Shown: one piece after another, positions 22,911 through 31,927 of the stretch
Numbering within the stretch: the stretch's first letter is position 1
Layout: each line of letters opens with the position of its first letter
Source of the DNA: Mycobacterium neglectum
GTDB lineage: Bacteria > Actinomycetota > Actinomycetes > Mycobacteriales > Mycobacteriaceae
DNA: 49,189 nt
Assembly (NCBI RefSeq): GCF_002591975.1
Contig: NZ_NVQE01000043.1
Location: forward strand, 1-49,189
Direction of reading: 5' to 3'
Position numbers and translations under genes: made by a program
The notes under the pieces: model-generated
Databases searched by the model: none
What the model saw: the letters and a program-made list of their open reading frames with translations, nothing else
What the model was told of the DNA's origin: nothing

Positions 22911-23732
22911 TCACCGTTGCCGGCGGCCAAGCCAGCGCTGCAGGATGTTCGACAGTGCGACCGGCGCGTCGTATTGCATCAGGTGCCCGGAGTCGGGCAC
23001 CTCTGTGTAGACGGCATCCGCTATCAGCCCTGCGAGGCGGCGGCCGGTCTGCGGAGGTATCCAGGTGTCGTCGGCGCCCCACACGACGTGCACGGGAATC
23101 TTCAACTCGCCAAGCTGCGCCTCGTTGTCGACCAGGTACTGCTCGTCGTAATGGGCGATCTGTCGGTAGAAAGCCGGCTGACCTGCGTCGCCGGTCCACG
23201 GTGCGACGAGGGCGTCCAACGTGTCGTCACGTAACCCTTTGTGACTGGCGGCCGGGACATAGGCGCTCAGGATGGCTTCGTGGATGTAAGCGGGCAATTC
23301 GTCGAGGACATCGGGATGGCGCGCAACGAATTGAAAGAACGGTGAACCGCTCGGCGGAATCGCGACAACGTCGACCAGCATCAACGATGCGTACGACGCA
23401 TGCTCGAACAGGTTGGCCCGCAGCGAGACTGCACCCCCGAAATCATGGGCGACGACGTGCGGGCGGTCGAGGTCCCAGTGTTCGAGGAGCGCCGCGAACG
23501 CCTGCGCCTGCGCACCGAAATCGACGGAATGCGCTGCGTCCTTCGAAGACTGCCCGTATCCCGGCATATCCCACAGATGAACTGTGAAGTCGTCGCTGAG
23601 GGCGTCCGCGTAGCGCGACCAAACCGCTGAGGAGAAGGGCGTTCCGTGGCAGAACACCACGGCCGGGCCGGTGCCCGAACGACCCCACGCAATCCTGCGG
23701 CCGTTCCAGTCGAAGGTCTCCGTCAGCTCCAT
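22911..23732 (-). CDS. Alpha/beta hydrolase with aspartate nucleophile (epoxide hydrolase / haloalkane dehalogenase type)
   Basis: 273 residues. HGTPFSSAVW is the oxyanion strand loop. The nucleophile elbow reads VVAHDFGGAVSLR, with Asp in place of Ser, as in epoxide hydrolases and haloalkane or fluoroacetate dehalogenases. Asp in GADDTWIPP and His in DSGHLMQYD complete the triad. The substrate cannot be read from sequence. The gene stands alone between leuA and the amine cluster, 46 bp from the XRE regulator stop, and may be the last gene of that transcript. Confidence 0.85.
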   Translation of the reverse strand: MELTETFDWNGRRIAWGRSGTGPAVVFCHGTPFSSAVWSRYADALSDDFTVHLWDMPGYGQSSKDAAHSVDFGAQAQAFAALLEHWDLDRPHVVAHDFGGAVSLRANLFEHASYASLMLVDVVAIPPSGSPFFQFVARHPDVLDELPAYIHEAILSAYVPAASHKGLRDDTLDALVAPWTGDAGQPAFYRQIAHYDEQYLVDNEAQLGELKIPVHVVWGADDTWIPPQTGRRLAGLIADAVYTEVPDSGHLMQYDAPVALSNILQRWLGRRQR

Positions 23733-23778
23733 GTCGACAGTTGGCTTGCCGACCGGACCGACTCCTAAACCGGCGCGG

Positions 23779-24426
23779 TCAGACCTGGAAGTCGGGGAAG
23801 GCGATCACCGAAAGGAAACGGATCGGCAGCTCCACCAACTCCACCGGTCCGTGGGCGCCCTCGCCGTCGAACTGCAGCGCGTCACCCGGGTGCAGCTGGT
23901 AGACCGAGCGGCTGTGGCCGTAGTCCATGACGCCCTCGAGCATGTAGATGAACTCCGTGCCTGGATGCTGGAAAAGGGGATAGGTCTGGCTCTTCGCCGA
24001 GAGCGTGACATGCAGACACTCGAGGCGCTTGTGCTCACCGCGCAGCGATCCGAGCATCTGGTACTCGTGACCTTCCCTCGTGCCGTTGCGCACGATGCGT
24101 GCGCCGGTGCCCGCGGTGACGAACGCGGCGGGACGCTCGACATCCGCACCGCGGAACAGGCTGGTGACCGGGACGTCGAAACCGTTGGCCAATAAGGCAA
24201 GCGTGCTCAGGCTGCACGATGTCTGGGCGTTCTCGATCTTGGACATCATCGCCTTTGAAATGCCTACGCGGGTAGCCATCTCGGCGACCGTGAGCCCGTG
24301 CTGCAGGCGGAGCTGGCGGACGTTACGCCCGATGGCGGCCTCCAACTCGAGTTCCTCGACCGGCGCGCGTGGATTGCGTTCCCGAGCAGTGCCGGATCTG
24401 TTTCGGAGCAGCGGGACGTCAGACAT
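23779..24426 (-). CDS. XRE-family regulator with cupin domain
   Basis: 215 residues. HTH_XRE at about 32-86 (IGRNVRQLRLQHGLTVAEMATRVGISKAMMSKIEN) and a C-terminal cupin (about 125-210; PLFQHPGTEFIYMLEGVMDY, LHPGDALQFDGEGAHGP). This PuuR-like layout commonly senses amines or amino acids. It follows the FAD oxidase gene by 15 bp and is probably the last or near-last gene of the amine operon, which it likely regulates (inference). Confidence 0.88.
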   Translation of the reverse strand: MSDVPLLRNRSGTARERNPRAPVEELELEAAIGRNVRQLRLQHGLTVAEMATRVGISKAMMSKIENAQTSCSLSTLALLANGFDVPVTSLFRGADVERPAAFVTAGTGARIVRNGTREGHEYQMLGSLRGEHKRLECLHVTLSAKSQTYPLFQHPGTEFIYMLEGVMDYGHSRSVYQLHPGDALQFDGEGAHGPVELVELPIRFLSVIAFPDFQV

Positions 24427-24441
24427 GGCTCTTGGCGGAAG

Positions 24442-25626
24442 TCAACGCATCTGCCCGGCAGCAGAATACGGATACGGGCTCGTGAGCAGGTCGCGGTCGG
24501 CGAACCGGGACAGCCGGAAGTCGCTTTCCGGAATACGGGGGTCGGCACTACGACCGTCGACGACGAGGTCGGCGATCAACCGCCCGACGGCGGGTGCGAT
24601 CTTGAACCCGTGTCCGCTGAATCCCGCGGCGACCACGAGCCCGTCAACGTCGGTGCGGCTGATGACCGGATTCCAGTCCGGGGTGACGTCGTAGCAGCCC
24701 GCGTAGCTGCCGGTGATCGCCGCGTCGGTGAAACCGGGGAATCTGGTCCCGACGCGTTCGACTGTGGTCTCGACGAAGGCCTCGGTGGCGCGGTTCAGGT
24801 AGTCGTCGGGGTCGGCGTGCTCGACGTCGGACAGATCGCTGTTACCGAACAGCAGCTCACCGCCCAATTCCGGGCGGATGTATTGCAGTGACACCAAATC
24901 GGAGAACACCGGCACATGGGCGATCTCGACGCCGGGCGCGATGGTCACGAGTTGCTCGCGGATCACCCGAATGGGCACATCGATGTCGTAGGGCGCAAGG
25001 AACTCCGGGGTCCAGACGCCGGTAGCGACCACGACGCTGTCCGCGGCGATTTCGGTTCCGTCGGCCAGCCGCACACCGGCGACCTTGTCTCGCGCGACCA
25101 ACAGACCGGACACGTTGGCGCCCTGTCGAACCCGCACACCCGCCGCTCGTGCCGACACCGCGAAGGCCTGGGCGGTCTGGTAGGCGTCGCCATAGCCGCC
25201 GCGTGCCTCCCACGCGAATGCCTCGAACGGCGTCAGGTCCGCATACGGCCACAGCCGGGCCACCTCGGCGGCCTCGATCTCCTCGGTCTGAACCCCGACG
25301 GCTTGCTGTGCGGCAAGGCTTTTGCGCAGCGAGTCGGCATCTCCTTCGCCGACTCCGACGACGTAACCGGTCTGCCGGAACCCGATGTCGGAACCGAAGA
25401 TCTCCTGCGCCTTCTCGAACACCTCGAGGCCGATGGTCGCCATCGCGGCCAGCGAGCTGACGCCGTAGTGGCAACGCACGATGCCGCTCGACTTGCCGGT
25501 CATCCCTGAGCCCACGGTATTGCGTTCGACCACCACGACATTCGTGACACCGCGCTGTGATAGTGCCCAGGCCGCGGCGGCGCCTTCGATACCGCCGCCG
25601 ACGATCACCACATCCGCGGTACTCAT
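24442..25626 (-). CDS. FAD-dependent amine oxidoreductase (DAO family, sarcosine oxidase beta-like)
   Basis: 394 residues. N-terminal Rossmann dinucleotide motif VVIVGGGIEGAAAAWALSQRG, then GMTGKSSGIVRCHYG, typical of SoxB-like proteins, and the C-terminal FAD motif DGLVVAAGFSGHGFKIAPAVGRL. It should oxidise a secondary amine such as an N-substituted glutamate or glycine. ATG at 25626 overlaps the preceding stop (ATGA), coupling it to the FMN glutamate-synthase-like gene. The longer frame to 25722 is rejected. None of the other sarcosine/N-methylglutamate dehydrogenase subunits is present, so it may work alone. Confidence 0.87.
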   Translation of the reverse strand: MSTADVVIVGGGIEGAAAAWALSQRGVTNVVVVERNTVGSGMTGKSSGIVRCHYGVSSLAAMATIGLEVFEKAQEIFGSDIGFRQTGYVVGVGEGDADSLRKSLAAQQAVGVQTEEIEAAEVARLWPYADLTPFEAFAWEARGGYGDAYQTAQAFAVSARAAGVRVRQGANVSGLLVARDKVAGVRLADGTEIAADSVVVATGVWTPEFLAPYDIDVPIRVIREQLVTIAPGVEIAHVPVFSDLVSLQYIRPELGGELLFGNSDLSDVEHADPDDYLNRATEAFVETTVERVGTRFPGFTDAAITGSYAGCYDVTPDWNPVISRTDVDGLVVAAGFSGHGFKIAPAVGRLIADLVVDGRSADPRIPESDFRLSRFADRDLLTSPYPYSAAGQMR

Positions 25627-26981
25627 TGCCCTGGAATCCATTCGGTACCCGCCAGCGGAACGCGGGCCATCGCGGCCGCTTCGATGGTGACGGCGACCAG
25701 GTCCTCGGGTTCGAGATGGCACACGTGGGACTTGCCGCAGGCCCGTGCGATCGTCTGAGCCTCCATGGTCAGCACCCGCAGGTAGTTGGCCAGCCGCCGC
25801 CCACCTTCGACAGGGTCGAACCGCGACGCCAGTTCGGGATCCTGCGTGCTGATCCCGGCCGGGTCGGTGCCGTCCTGGAAATCGTCGAAGAAACCCGCGG
25901 CGCTGCCGAGCCTTTCGTACTCCGCCGAATAGCGGGGGTGGTTGTCGCCGAGTGCGATGAGTGCCGCGGTGCCGATCGCGACGGCGTCGGCCCCCAATGC
26001 CAGCGCCTTGGCCACATCCGCCCCTGACCGGATCCCGCCCGACACGATCAACTGCACTCCCGCTTTTCCCGTCGCTCCGCTCGCCCCGGCGCGATGCACC
26101 CCGAGCTCCTGCAGCGCCTGCACCGCCTGCGGCACCGCTGCCAGTGTCGGTACTCCGACGTGCTCGATGAACACTTCCTGCGTCGCCGCGGTGCCGCCCT
26201 GCATGCCGTCGACCACGACGACGTCGGCTCCCGCGTGTACCGCGAGCTTCACGTCGTAGTACGTGCGGGTGGCGCCGACCTTGACATAGATCGGCTTCTC
26301 CCAGTCTGTGATCTCCCGCAGCTCGTTGATCTTGATCGTGAGGTCGTCGGGGCCGGTCCAGTCAGGATGCCGGCACGCCGAACGTTGGTCGATGCCCTCG
26401 GGCAGCGTGCGCATGCCCGCCACGCGTGCCGAGATCTTCTGCCCGAGCAGCATGCCGCCGCCGCCCGGCTTGGCGCCCTGGCCGAGGACGACCTCGATCG
26501 CGTCGGCCTTGCGCAGGTCATCGGGATTCATGCCGTAACGCGACGGAAGGTACTGGTAGACGAGGTGCTTGCTCTGTGTTCGCTCCTCGCGGGTCATGCC
26601 GCCGTCGCCGGTCGTGGTGGACGTGCCGACCGCACTGGCGCCGCGGCCGAGTGCCTCCTTAGCCGGACCGGAAAGCGCACCGAACGACATGCCCGCGATG
26701 GTGACCGGAATATCCAGGTGCAGTGGCGCTTTGGCGTAGCGGGTGCCGAGTACGACGTCGGTGTCGCACCGTTCGCGGTAGCCCTCCAACGGATACCGCG
26801 ACATCGACGCACCGAGAAACAGCAGGTCGTCGAAGTGTGGCAGGGGACGCTTGGCGCCCCAGCCGCGGATGTCGTAGATGCCGGTCTCGGCGGCACGGTG
26901 GATGGCTGCGATCGTCGACCTGTCGAAAGTCGCGGATTCGCGGAGGCCCAGTCGGGCGCGGTCGTCGGCGGTGTAGCTCAT
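25623..26981 (-). CDS. FMN-binding glutamate-synthase-family subunit (GlxD/MgsC-like)
   Basis: 452 residues of the glutamate synthase central FMN barrel: MSFGALSGPAKEALGRGA, GEGGM-like TTGDGGMTREER, GQGAKPGGGGMLLGQK, the GADVVVVDGMQGGTAATQE segment and SGGIRSGADVAKALALGAD phosphate-binding loop. In N-methylglutamate synthase this subunit forms the C-N bond to 2-oxoglutarate. ATG 26981 shares a base with the previous stop (TGATG). Confidence 0.88.
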   Translation of the reverse strand: MSYTADDRARLGLRESATFDRSTIAAIHRAAETGIYDIRGWGAKRPLPHFDDLLFLGASMSRYPLEGYRERCDTDVVLGTRYAKAPLHLDIPVTIAGMSFGALSGPAKEALGRGASAVGTSTTTGDGGMTREERTQSKHLVYQYLPSRYGMNPDDLRKADAIEVVLGQGAKPGGGGMLLGQKISARVAGMRTLPEGIDQRSACRHPDWTGPDDLTIKINELREITDWEKPIYVKVGATRTYYDVKLAVHAGADVVVVDGMQGGTAATQEVFIEHVGVPTLAAVPQAVQALQELGVHRAGASGATGKAGVQLIVSGGIRSGADVAKALALGADAVAIGTAALIALGDNHPRYSAEYERLGSAAGFFDDFQDGTDPAGISTQDPELASRFDPVEGGRRLANYLRVLTMEAQTIARACGKSHVCHLEPEDLVAVTIEAAAMARVPLAGTEWIPGQ

Positions 26982-27664
26982 CAATAGGCCGTCGCGTTGT
27001 CGACGTGGAAGTGGTACAGCGACCGCGCGGATCCGTAGCGGGTGTAGGCGGCGGTGTCGTCATCGAAACCCGCTGCTGTCAAGAGCGATTCGAGCTCGAC
27101 ATGGTGTTCGGATCGCATCTCCTTGGCGATGCAATCGGCGCCCAACGAAGCGACTTCGCCGCGTACGTAGATGCGCGCCTCGTAGATCGAGTCCCCGAGC
27201 GCCTCGCCGGCATCGCCGCGAACGACCAGCCTGCCCGCCTGGGCCATGAAGGCGCTCATGTGTCCGACGTCGCCGCCAACCACGATGTCGACACCCTTCA
27301 TCGAAATACCGCATCGCGCAGCGGCTTTACCCTCGATCACCAACAGTCCGCCGTGTGCGGTGGCGCCCGCGGACTGGGATGCGCTGCCTTTCACCCAGAC
27401 GGTGCCGCTCATCATGTTCTCGGCGACGCCGGTGCCCGCATTGCCTGTGATCGTGACGTGGGCGTGCTGGTTCATGCCCGCGGCGTAGTAGCCGACGTGG
27501 CCATCGATCCGCACCTGTATCGGCGCGTTCAGGCCGACCGCGACGTTGTGCGCGCCGTCGGGGTGAGCGATCACGAAGTCGCCCGAAAGGCCTGGCGCGT
27601 GCAGCGCGGTGTTCACCTCGCGCAGCCCGGTGGCGGCCAGGTCAAACGTGGCTAGCGTCTCCAC
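26981..27664 (-). CDS. GXGXG-domain glutamate-synthase subunit (GlxC/MgsB-like)
   Basis: 227 residues forming a right-handed beta helix with the glycine repeats of the GltB C-terminal domain (VTITGNAGTGVAENMMSG, VWVKGSASQSAGATAHGG, GVDIVVGGDVGHMSAFMAQAG). A stand-alone version of this domain with a separate amidotransferase and FMN subunit is the arrangement of N-methylglutamate synthase (MgsABC) and GlxBCD. GTG start at 27664 overlaps the amidotransferase gene by 13 bp. Confidence 0.88.
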   Translation of the reverse strand: METLATFDLAATGLREVNTALHAPGLSGDFVIAHPDGAHNVAVGLNAPIQVRIDGHVGYYAAGMNQHAHVTITGNAGTGVAENMMSGTVWVKGSASQSAGATAHGGLLVIEGKAAARCGISMKGVDIVVGGDVGHMSAFMAQAGRLVVRGDAGEALGDSIYEARIYVRGEVASLGADCIAKEMRSEHHVELESLLTAAGFDDDTAAYTRYGSARSLYHFHVDNATAY

Positions 27665-28530
27665 GCGTAGATCACCTCCGGCTCCGGCTCCCAGATCTTG
27701 GCGCTCTCCACACCGGGAAGGCCTGCCAGGGCACGGTATTCGCTGCCCATGGCGACCCAGTCGTCGGTCTCGGCGATGACCGCGGGCTTGCAGGCGATGG
27801 CGTCGCGGACCACGGCGAACGAGTCCCGGTTGGACACGAGCAGGGTGTAGAAGCCGTCAAAGGTTGCGCACAGTTCCTTGAGCGCCGCCTCGACGTCGCG
27901 GCCCTCGGCTAGCTGCTTGGCGATGAAACGCGCACCGACCTCGGTGTCGTTCTCACTGTCGAATGAGACTCCTGACGAACGCAATTCACGTCGAATGGTG
28001 GCGTGATTGGCGAACGATCCGTTGTGCACCATGCACTGCTCGGGACCCACGGCGTACGGGTGAGCGCCCGCGGGTGTCACGGCTGACTCGGTAGCCATCC
28101 TGGTGTGCCCGACGCCCTGCCAGCCCTGCGCCTTCGCCAGGCCCCAGCGTTCGGTGAGCACCCGTGGATGGCCGACTCCCTTCAGCACTGCGAGGTCGGC
28201 GCCGAAACCGGCGACCAGCGCGTCGGGGTACGCGGTCTTGGCGGCGTCCAGAATGTCATCCGACGATGCTTGTGCGGTAAGGAGATACGTGGCATCGAGC
28301 CGTGTCACCGACACGCCCAGGGTCTCGGCCACCTCGTCTGGACTCGCGTCGACCTCGAGTAGTGAGACGCAGCCATGCCCAGGGGGAGACCAGGTCGGAT
28401 CGCCGTAGACAGCGACGCCGGATGAGTCGCTACCGCGATCGCCCATTTCGCACAACATGCCTGTCACCAGTTCGCCGAGCTGCGGATACAGCTCAGGGTT
28501 GCGCAGGTGCAGGCCCACGATGCCGCACAT
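27652..28530 (-). CDS. Class II glutamine amidotransferase-like subunit (GlxB/MgsA-like)
   Basis: 292 residues. Starts MCGIVGLHLRN, so Cys2 becomes the N-terminal nucleophile after Met removal; also GVGHTRMATESAVTPAGAHPYA and MVHNGSFANH, conserved in Ntn amidotransferases. It should release ammonia or an amine from glutamine or a gamma-glutamylamide for the FMN subunit. 18 bp downstream of the ligase gene, same operon. Confidence 0.9.
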   Translation of the reverse strand: MCGIVGLHLRNPELYPQLGELVTGMLCEMGDRGSDSSGVAVYGDPTWSPPGHGCVSLLEVDASPDEVAETLGVSVTRLDATYLLTAQASSDDILDAAKTAYPDALVAGFGADLAVLKGVGHPRVLTERWGLAKAQGWQGVGHTRMATESAVTPAGAHPYAVGPEQCMVHNGSFANHATIRRELRSSGVSFDSENDTEVGARFIAKQLAEGRDVEAALKELCATFDGFYTLLVSNRDSFAVVRDAIACKPAVIAETDDWVAMGSEYRALAGLPGVESAKIWEPEPEVIYAWRR

Positions 28531-28548
28531 TGGACAATTTCCTTTCGT

Positions 28549-29862
28549 CTAGAACGCGGTCAGGTAGTGGTCGATCTCCCACGGCGTGACAGCGCTGTGG
28601 TAGGCGAAGAACTCGTCACGCTTGATGTTCGCGAAGTAGGTGGCCACCCCCTGGCCCGCGGCGTCGAGCACTCCGGTGATGACGGGGTCGCCCTGCAGTT
28701 CGTCCACGGCGTGCAACAGAGTCGGCGGTAGCGCCGAGCGTCCCTGGGAGCCAACACCACCGGGGTCGGTGCTTCGTTTGATGCCGTCGATGCCCGCACC
28801 AAGGGCCGCCCCAATTGCCAGGTAGGGGTTCGCCGACCCGTCGCCGCCGCGTAGCTCGATGCGCTGGTCGTCGGGCACCCGAATGTAGTGGGTGCGGTCG
28901 TTGCCGCCGTAGCTCGGCGTATTGGGCGACCACGATGCGCCGGAGGCTGTCGCGGTCGCGCGGGTCCGCTTGTAGGAGTTGACCGTTGGCGCCACGACCG
29001 CCTGTAGCGCGCAGGCGTGTTCGAGGATACCGCCGATGAACGAGTAGGCAGTCTCGGACAACCCCAGTCCACGTTCGTCCGGAACGCCAGGGCCTGCGGG
29101 GAACACCGGTGCACCGCCGGTGGTCAGCGACAGGTGTAGGTGCAGGCCGCTGCCCGTCCGGTCGGTGAACGGTTTGGGCATGAAGGTCGCGACCATGTTC
29201 CGCTCGGCGGCGATCATCGACAGCAGGTAGCGCAGGGTGACGACGCGATCGGCGGTGGTCAGCGCGTCGGCGAACTGGAAGTTCTGCTCGAACTGGCCGT
29301 TGCCGTCCTCGTGGTCGTTCGCGTAATTCGACCAGCCGAGTTGATTCATCGCCGTCGAGATCGCGGTGAGGTGGTCGTACATCCGGGTGACACCACGAGC
29401 GTCGTAGCAGGGCTGCGCGGCGGTGTCATCGGTGTCTGCGGTGGACAGCGTCCCGTCGGCGCTGCGATGCAGCAGGAAGTATTCGACCTCCGCGCCGACC
29501 CACGGCTCGAAGCCGGCATCGGCCGCCTGCGCAATCATCGCCTTGAGGATGACCCGCGGAGCGTAGGGCCACGGCTCGCCGTTGACGTGCGGGTCGCAGT
29601 GCACGATGGCCAGTCCCTCCTTGAGGAACGGAATCGGCGTGAACGAGCCAGGATCCGGAATGGCCATAAGGTCAGGGTCTTTGGGCTCCTGGCCGATGGC
29701 GCCGACGGCATAGCCCGCGAAGCCGACTCCCTCGGTGGCGAGAAGGTCGACCGCCTCGACCGGCACCAGCTTTGCGCACGGCTTGCCGCGCAGGTCGACG
29801 AACAGCGCGAGGATGAACTTCGTCCCGGATGCCTCGGCCAGGGACGCCAGATCGTTGGACAT
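28549..29862 (-). CDS. Type III glutamine synthetase-like ligase (GlnT / GmaS-like)
   Basis: 437 residues of the glutamine synthetase fold: ALFVDLRGKPCAKLVP at the N-terminus, metal-binding VGAEVEYFLL (about 120-129), NDHEDGNGQFEQNF, SGLHLHLSL, NSYKR and RIELRGGDGSANPYL. This subgroup includes GlnT and gamma-glutamylmethylamide synthetases, and activates glutamate with ATP to join it to an amine. ATG 29862 was chosen over GTG 29895. Downstream come the three glutamate-synthase-like subunits, which supports a gamma-glutamylamide route over simple glutamine synthesis. Confidence 0.88.
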   Translation of the reverse strand: MSNDLASLAEASGTKFILALFVDLRGKPCAKLVPVEAVDLLATEGVGFAGYAVGAIGQEPKDPDLMAIPDPGSFTPIPFLKEGLAIVHCDPHVNGEPWPYAPRVILKAMIAQAADAGFEPWVGAEVEYFLLHRSADGTLSTADTDDTAAQPCYDARGVTRMYDHLTAISTAMNQLGWSNYANDHEDGNGQFEQNFQFADALTTADRVVTLRYLLSMIAAERNMVATFMPKPFTDRTGSGLHLHLSLTTGGAPVFPAGPGVPDERGLGLSETAYSFIGGILEHACALQAVVAPTVNSYKRTRATATASGASWSPNTPSYGGNDRTHYIRVPDDQRIELRGGDGSANPYLAIGAALGAGIDGIKRSTDPGGVGSQGRSALPPTLLHAVDELQGDPVITGVLDAAGQGVATYFANIKRDEFFAYHSAVTPWEIDHYLTAF

Positions 29863-29906
29863 TGTGAGGAAACCCTGTCTCTTCTCAGGAAACACGATGC
29901 CGATGG

Positions 29907-29943
29907 GCCAACCGGCGCGGACGGCTGGTCCGCGCCGGTTGGC
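29907..29943 (-). terminator. Terminator after amt
   Basis: 15-bp perfect inverted repeat GCCAACCGGCGCGGA (29907-29921) with its complement at 29929-29943 and a 7-nt loop, beginning 7 bp past the amt stop codon. It separates amt from the ligase operon, so the latter probably has its own promoter. Confidence 0.85.
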
Positions 29944-29950
29944 TTACAGG

Positions 29951-31213
29951 TCAGACCGGTTGCATGTCGTACGAGGACTCGCGGTGGAACTTCGTGTCGA
30001 TGCCCTCTTCTTCTTCGTCGGGCGAGATGCGGATGCCCATCGTCTTCTTGATGGCGAAGGCGATCGCGAACGCGACGGCGAAGGAGTAAACCATCACCGC
30101 CCCTGCGGCCACGGCCTGCTTCCACAGCTGGTCGACGCCGCCGCCGTAGAACAGGCCATTCGTCGCATTGGGCATGGAGTCGCTGGCGAGCAGGCCGATC
30201 AGCAGCGTGCCGATCACACCGCCGACGAGGTGCACCCCGACTACGTCAAGGCTGTCGTCGTAGCCGAACTTCGACTTCAGGCCGACGGCGTAGACACAGA
30301 TGGCACCCGCGATCGCGCCGAGGATGATCGCGCCGACCGGCGTCACGGCCCCGCACGCGGGGGTGATCGCTACGAGACCGGTGATCGCGCCGGAGGCAGC
30401 GCCAACGCCGGTCACGTGACCGTCTTTGAACTTCTCGACGGTGATCCAGGCCAGGGTGGACGCGCAGGTGGCGACGAATGTGGTCACCATGACGATCGAG
30501 GCCGAGTTGCCCGCGGCGAGTGCCGAGCCACCGTTGAACGCGTACCAACCGGCCCACAGCAGGCCGGCGCCGAGCAGGGTCAGCGGCACGTTGTGCGGCT
30601 TGCGCAGCTGTCCGAACATCGCGGACTTTCCGAGCACAATCGCCACGGCCAGCGCCGCAGCGCCTGCGTTGATGTGGACGGCGGTACCACCGGCGAAGTC
30701 AATCGCCTTGAGCTGGTTGGCGATCCAACCGCCGACCGAGTCCTCGGTCACGACGCCGTCGAATGCGAACACCCAGTGCGCAACCGGGAAGTACACCAAG
30801 ACGGCCCAGACGGACGCGAACAGCATCCACGCGCCGAACTTCATCCGGTCCGCGACCGCGCCGGAGATGAGTGCCACGGTGATGGCTGCGAACAGGGCTT
30901 GGAACAGGGCGAACAAACTGATCGGCAGACCGGAGATGGTCGTCTGCGATTCCAGCAGGTCCTTCATGCCGGCGAACTCGGTGAAGCTGCCGACGAATCC
31001 GCCGTAGGAGGTGCCGAAGACCATCGAGAAGCCGAAGAGCACCCAGAGGACACCGACGATGGCCACCGCGCCGAACGTCATCATCATCATGTTCGTCGAA
31101 CTCTTGACCGACACCATGCCGCCGTAGAACAGCGCCAGCCCTGGAATCATCAGCGTCAAGCCGATGATGCAACACAGCATGAATGCCGTGGTACCTGTGT
31201 CCACTACGTCCAT
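29951..31213 (-). CDS. amt: Ammonium transporter
   Basis: 420 residues with about 11 membrane helices, and the family landmarks YGGMVSVKSSTNMMMM, FPVAHWVFAFDG, GGTAVHINAGAAALA and DVVGVHLVGGVIGT (pore histidines). The cytoplasmic tail is short and acidic (DEEEEGID). It moves ammonium across the inner membrane. The ATG at 31213 follows a GGAGA Shine-Dalgarno, and a GlnR-type box lies upstream at 31252-31286. Confidence 0.95.
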   Translation of the reverse strand: MDVVDTGTTAFMLCCIIGLTLMIPGLALFYGGMVSVKSSTNMMMMTFGAVAIVGVLWVLFGFSMVFGTSYGGFVGSFTEFAGMKDLLESQTTISGLPISLFALFQALFAAITVALISGAVADRMKFGAWMLFASVWAVLVYFPVAHWVFAFDGVVTEDSVGGWIANQLKAIDFAGGTAVHINAGAAALAVAIVLGKSAMFGQLRKPHNVPLTLLGAGLLWAGWYAFNGGSALAAGNSASIVMVTTFVATCASTLAWITVEKFKDGHVTGVGAASGAITGLVAITPACGAVTPVGAIILGAIAGAICVYAVGLKSKFGYDDSLDVVGVHLVGGVIGTLLIGLLASDSMPNATNGLFYGGGVDQLWKQAVAAGAVMVYSFAVAFAIAFAIKKTMGIRISPDEEEEGIDTKFHRESSYDMQPV

Positions 31214-31251
31214 TTACATCTCCTGAAAGTGATGCGGCCCGCCACCGGGCC

Positions 31252-31286
31252 GTTCACTGTCAGTAACCGATGTTTCTGTTACGTGG
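31252..31286 (-). promoter_or_regulatory. GlnR-type operator upstream of amt
   Basis: On the minus strand TCCAC-n6-GAAAC and GTTAC-n6-TGAAC stand 4 bp apart, matching two half-sites of the actinobacterial GlnR box (GTnAC-n6-GAAAC, mycobacterial AC-n9-AC). They lie 39-73 bp before the amt start. GlnR is known to activate amt genes under nitrogen limitation in mycobacteria. The remainder of 31214-31343 shows no other feature. Confidence 0.7.
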
Positions 31287-31343
31287 ATCAGTTCACGATG
31301 TTGCCTGGACGTTAATAAGCGGGTGGTCGCTAGAGTTCATTTG

Positions 31344-31799
31344 ATGAGACTTGATCGACGGTGGTGGGTTGCGATCGCCGTCGTTGTCATCTCCATGACC
31401 GCGCTGCTGCTGTCCAATACTTTCTTCAAGGGGCCGTCCGAGGAGTGCAAGCCGGTGCTGGCCCTGCTGGAATACAACAAATCACAGGGCGAGCTGATCG
31501 CGTCGAAGGCGAGCGACTCCGACCCGGCCGTGCCCACGGTGGCCGAGGACGCCGCATATCAACAGTGGGCCGACGGGATGGCTCAGCGGGCGCAGCAGAT
31601 CAACGACCCGAACCTGGCTGCCACCGCCATCCAGGTCGCCGATTCAGCCGCCAAGTTCGTCGCCATGCTGCCGCGGGTGCGGGCCCAGTCCGAAAACCAC
31701 GCGCCAGGCGCACCCGCGCCGCCGTCATATTTCGAGATGACGCTCGTGAACCAGCGCATCATGGACGGCCTCGCCCAGCTGGCGGATGCCTGCGATTAG
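31344..31799 (+). CDS. Conserved hypothetical membrane-anchored protein
   Basis: 151 residues. After MRLDRRWW a single hydrophobic helix (about 9-26, VAIAVVVISMTALLLSN) anchors a predicted extracytoplasmic helical domain with two cysteines (EECKPVLALLE and the terminal ADACD) that could form a disulfide. I do not recognise a function. ATG 31344 puts the charged residues before the helix; it has no clear Shine-Dalgarno. Divergent from amt. Confidence 0.7.
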   Translation: MRLDRRWWVAIAVVVISMTALLLSNTFFKGPSEECKPVLALLEYNKSQGELIASKASDSDPAVPTVAEDAAYQQWADGMAQRAQQINDPNLAATAIQVADSAAKFVAMLPRVRAQSENHAPGAPAPPSYFEMTLVNQRIMDGLAQLADACD

Positions 31800-31927
31800 C
31801 GGCGGCAGATGTCAGCGTCCGTCGGTGCGGTGACCGGCGCAGTAAATGGGATGCGTCAAACCCTTATCCTTATTTGGACTGCGCTGGATCCGTAAGCGCG
31901 GTCCCAACCACCTGAAAGGCATGTCCA

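Noticed and set aside
28536..29900. A GlnR box directly before the ligase operon
   Set aside because: I found repeated GTTTCCT sequence there but no AC-n9-AC pair with the expected half-sites.
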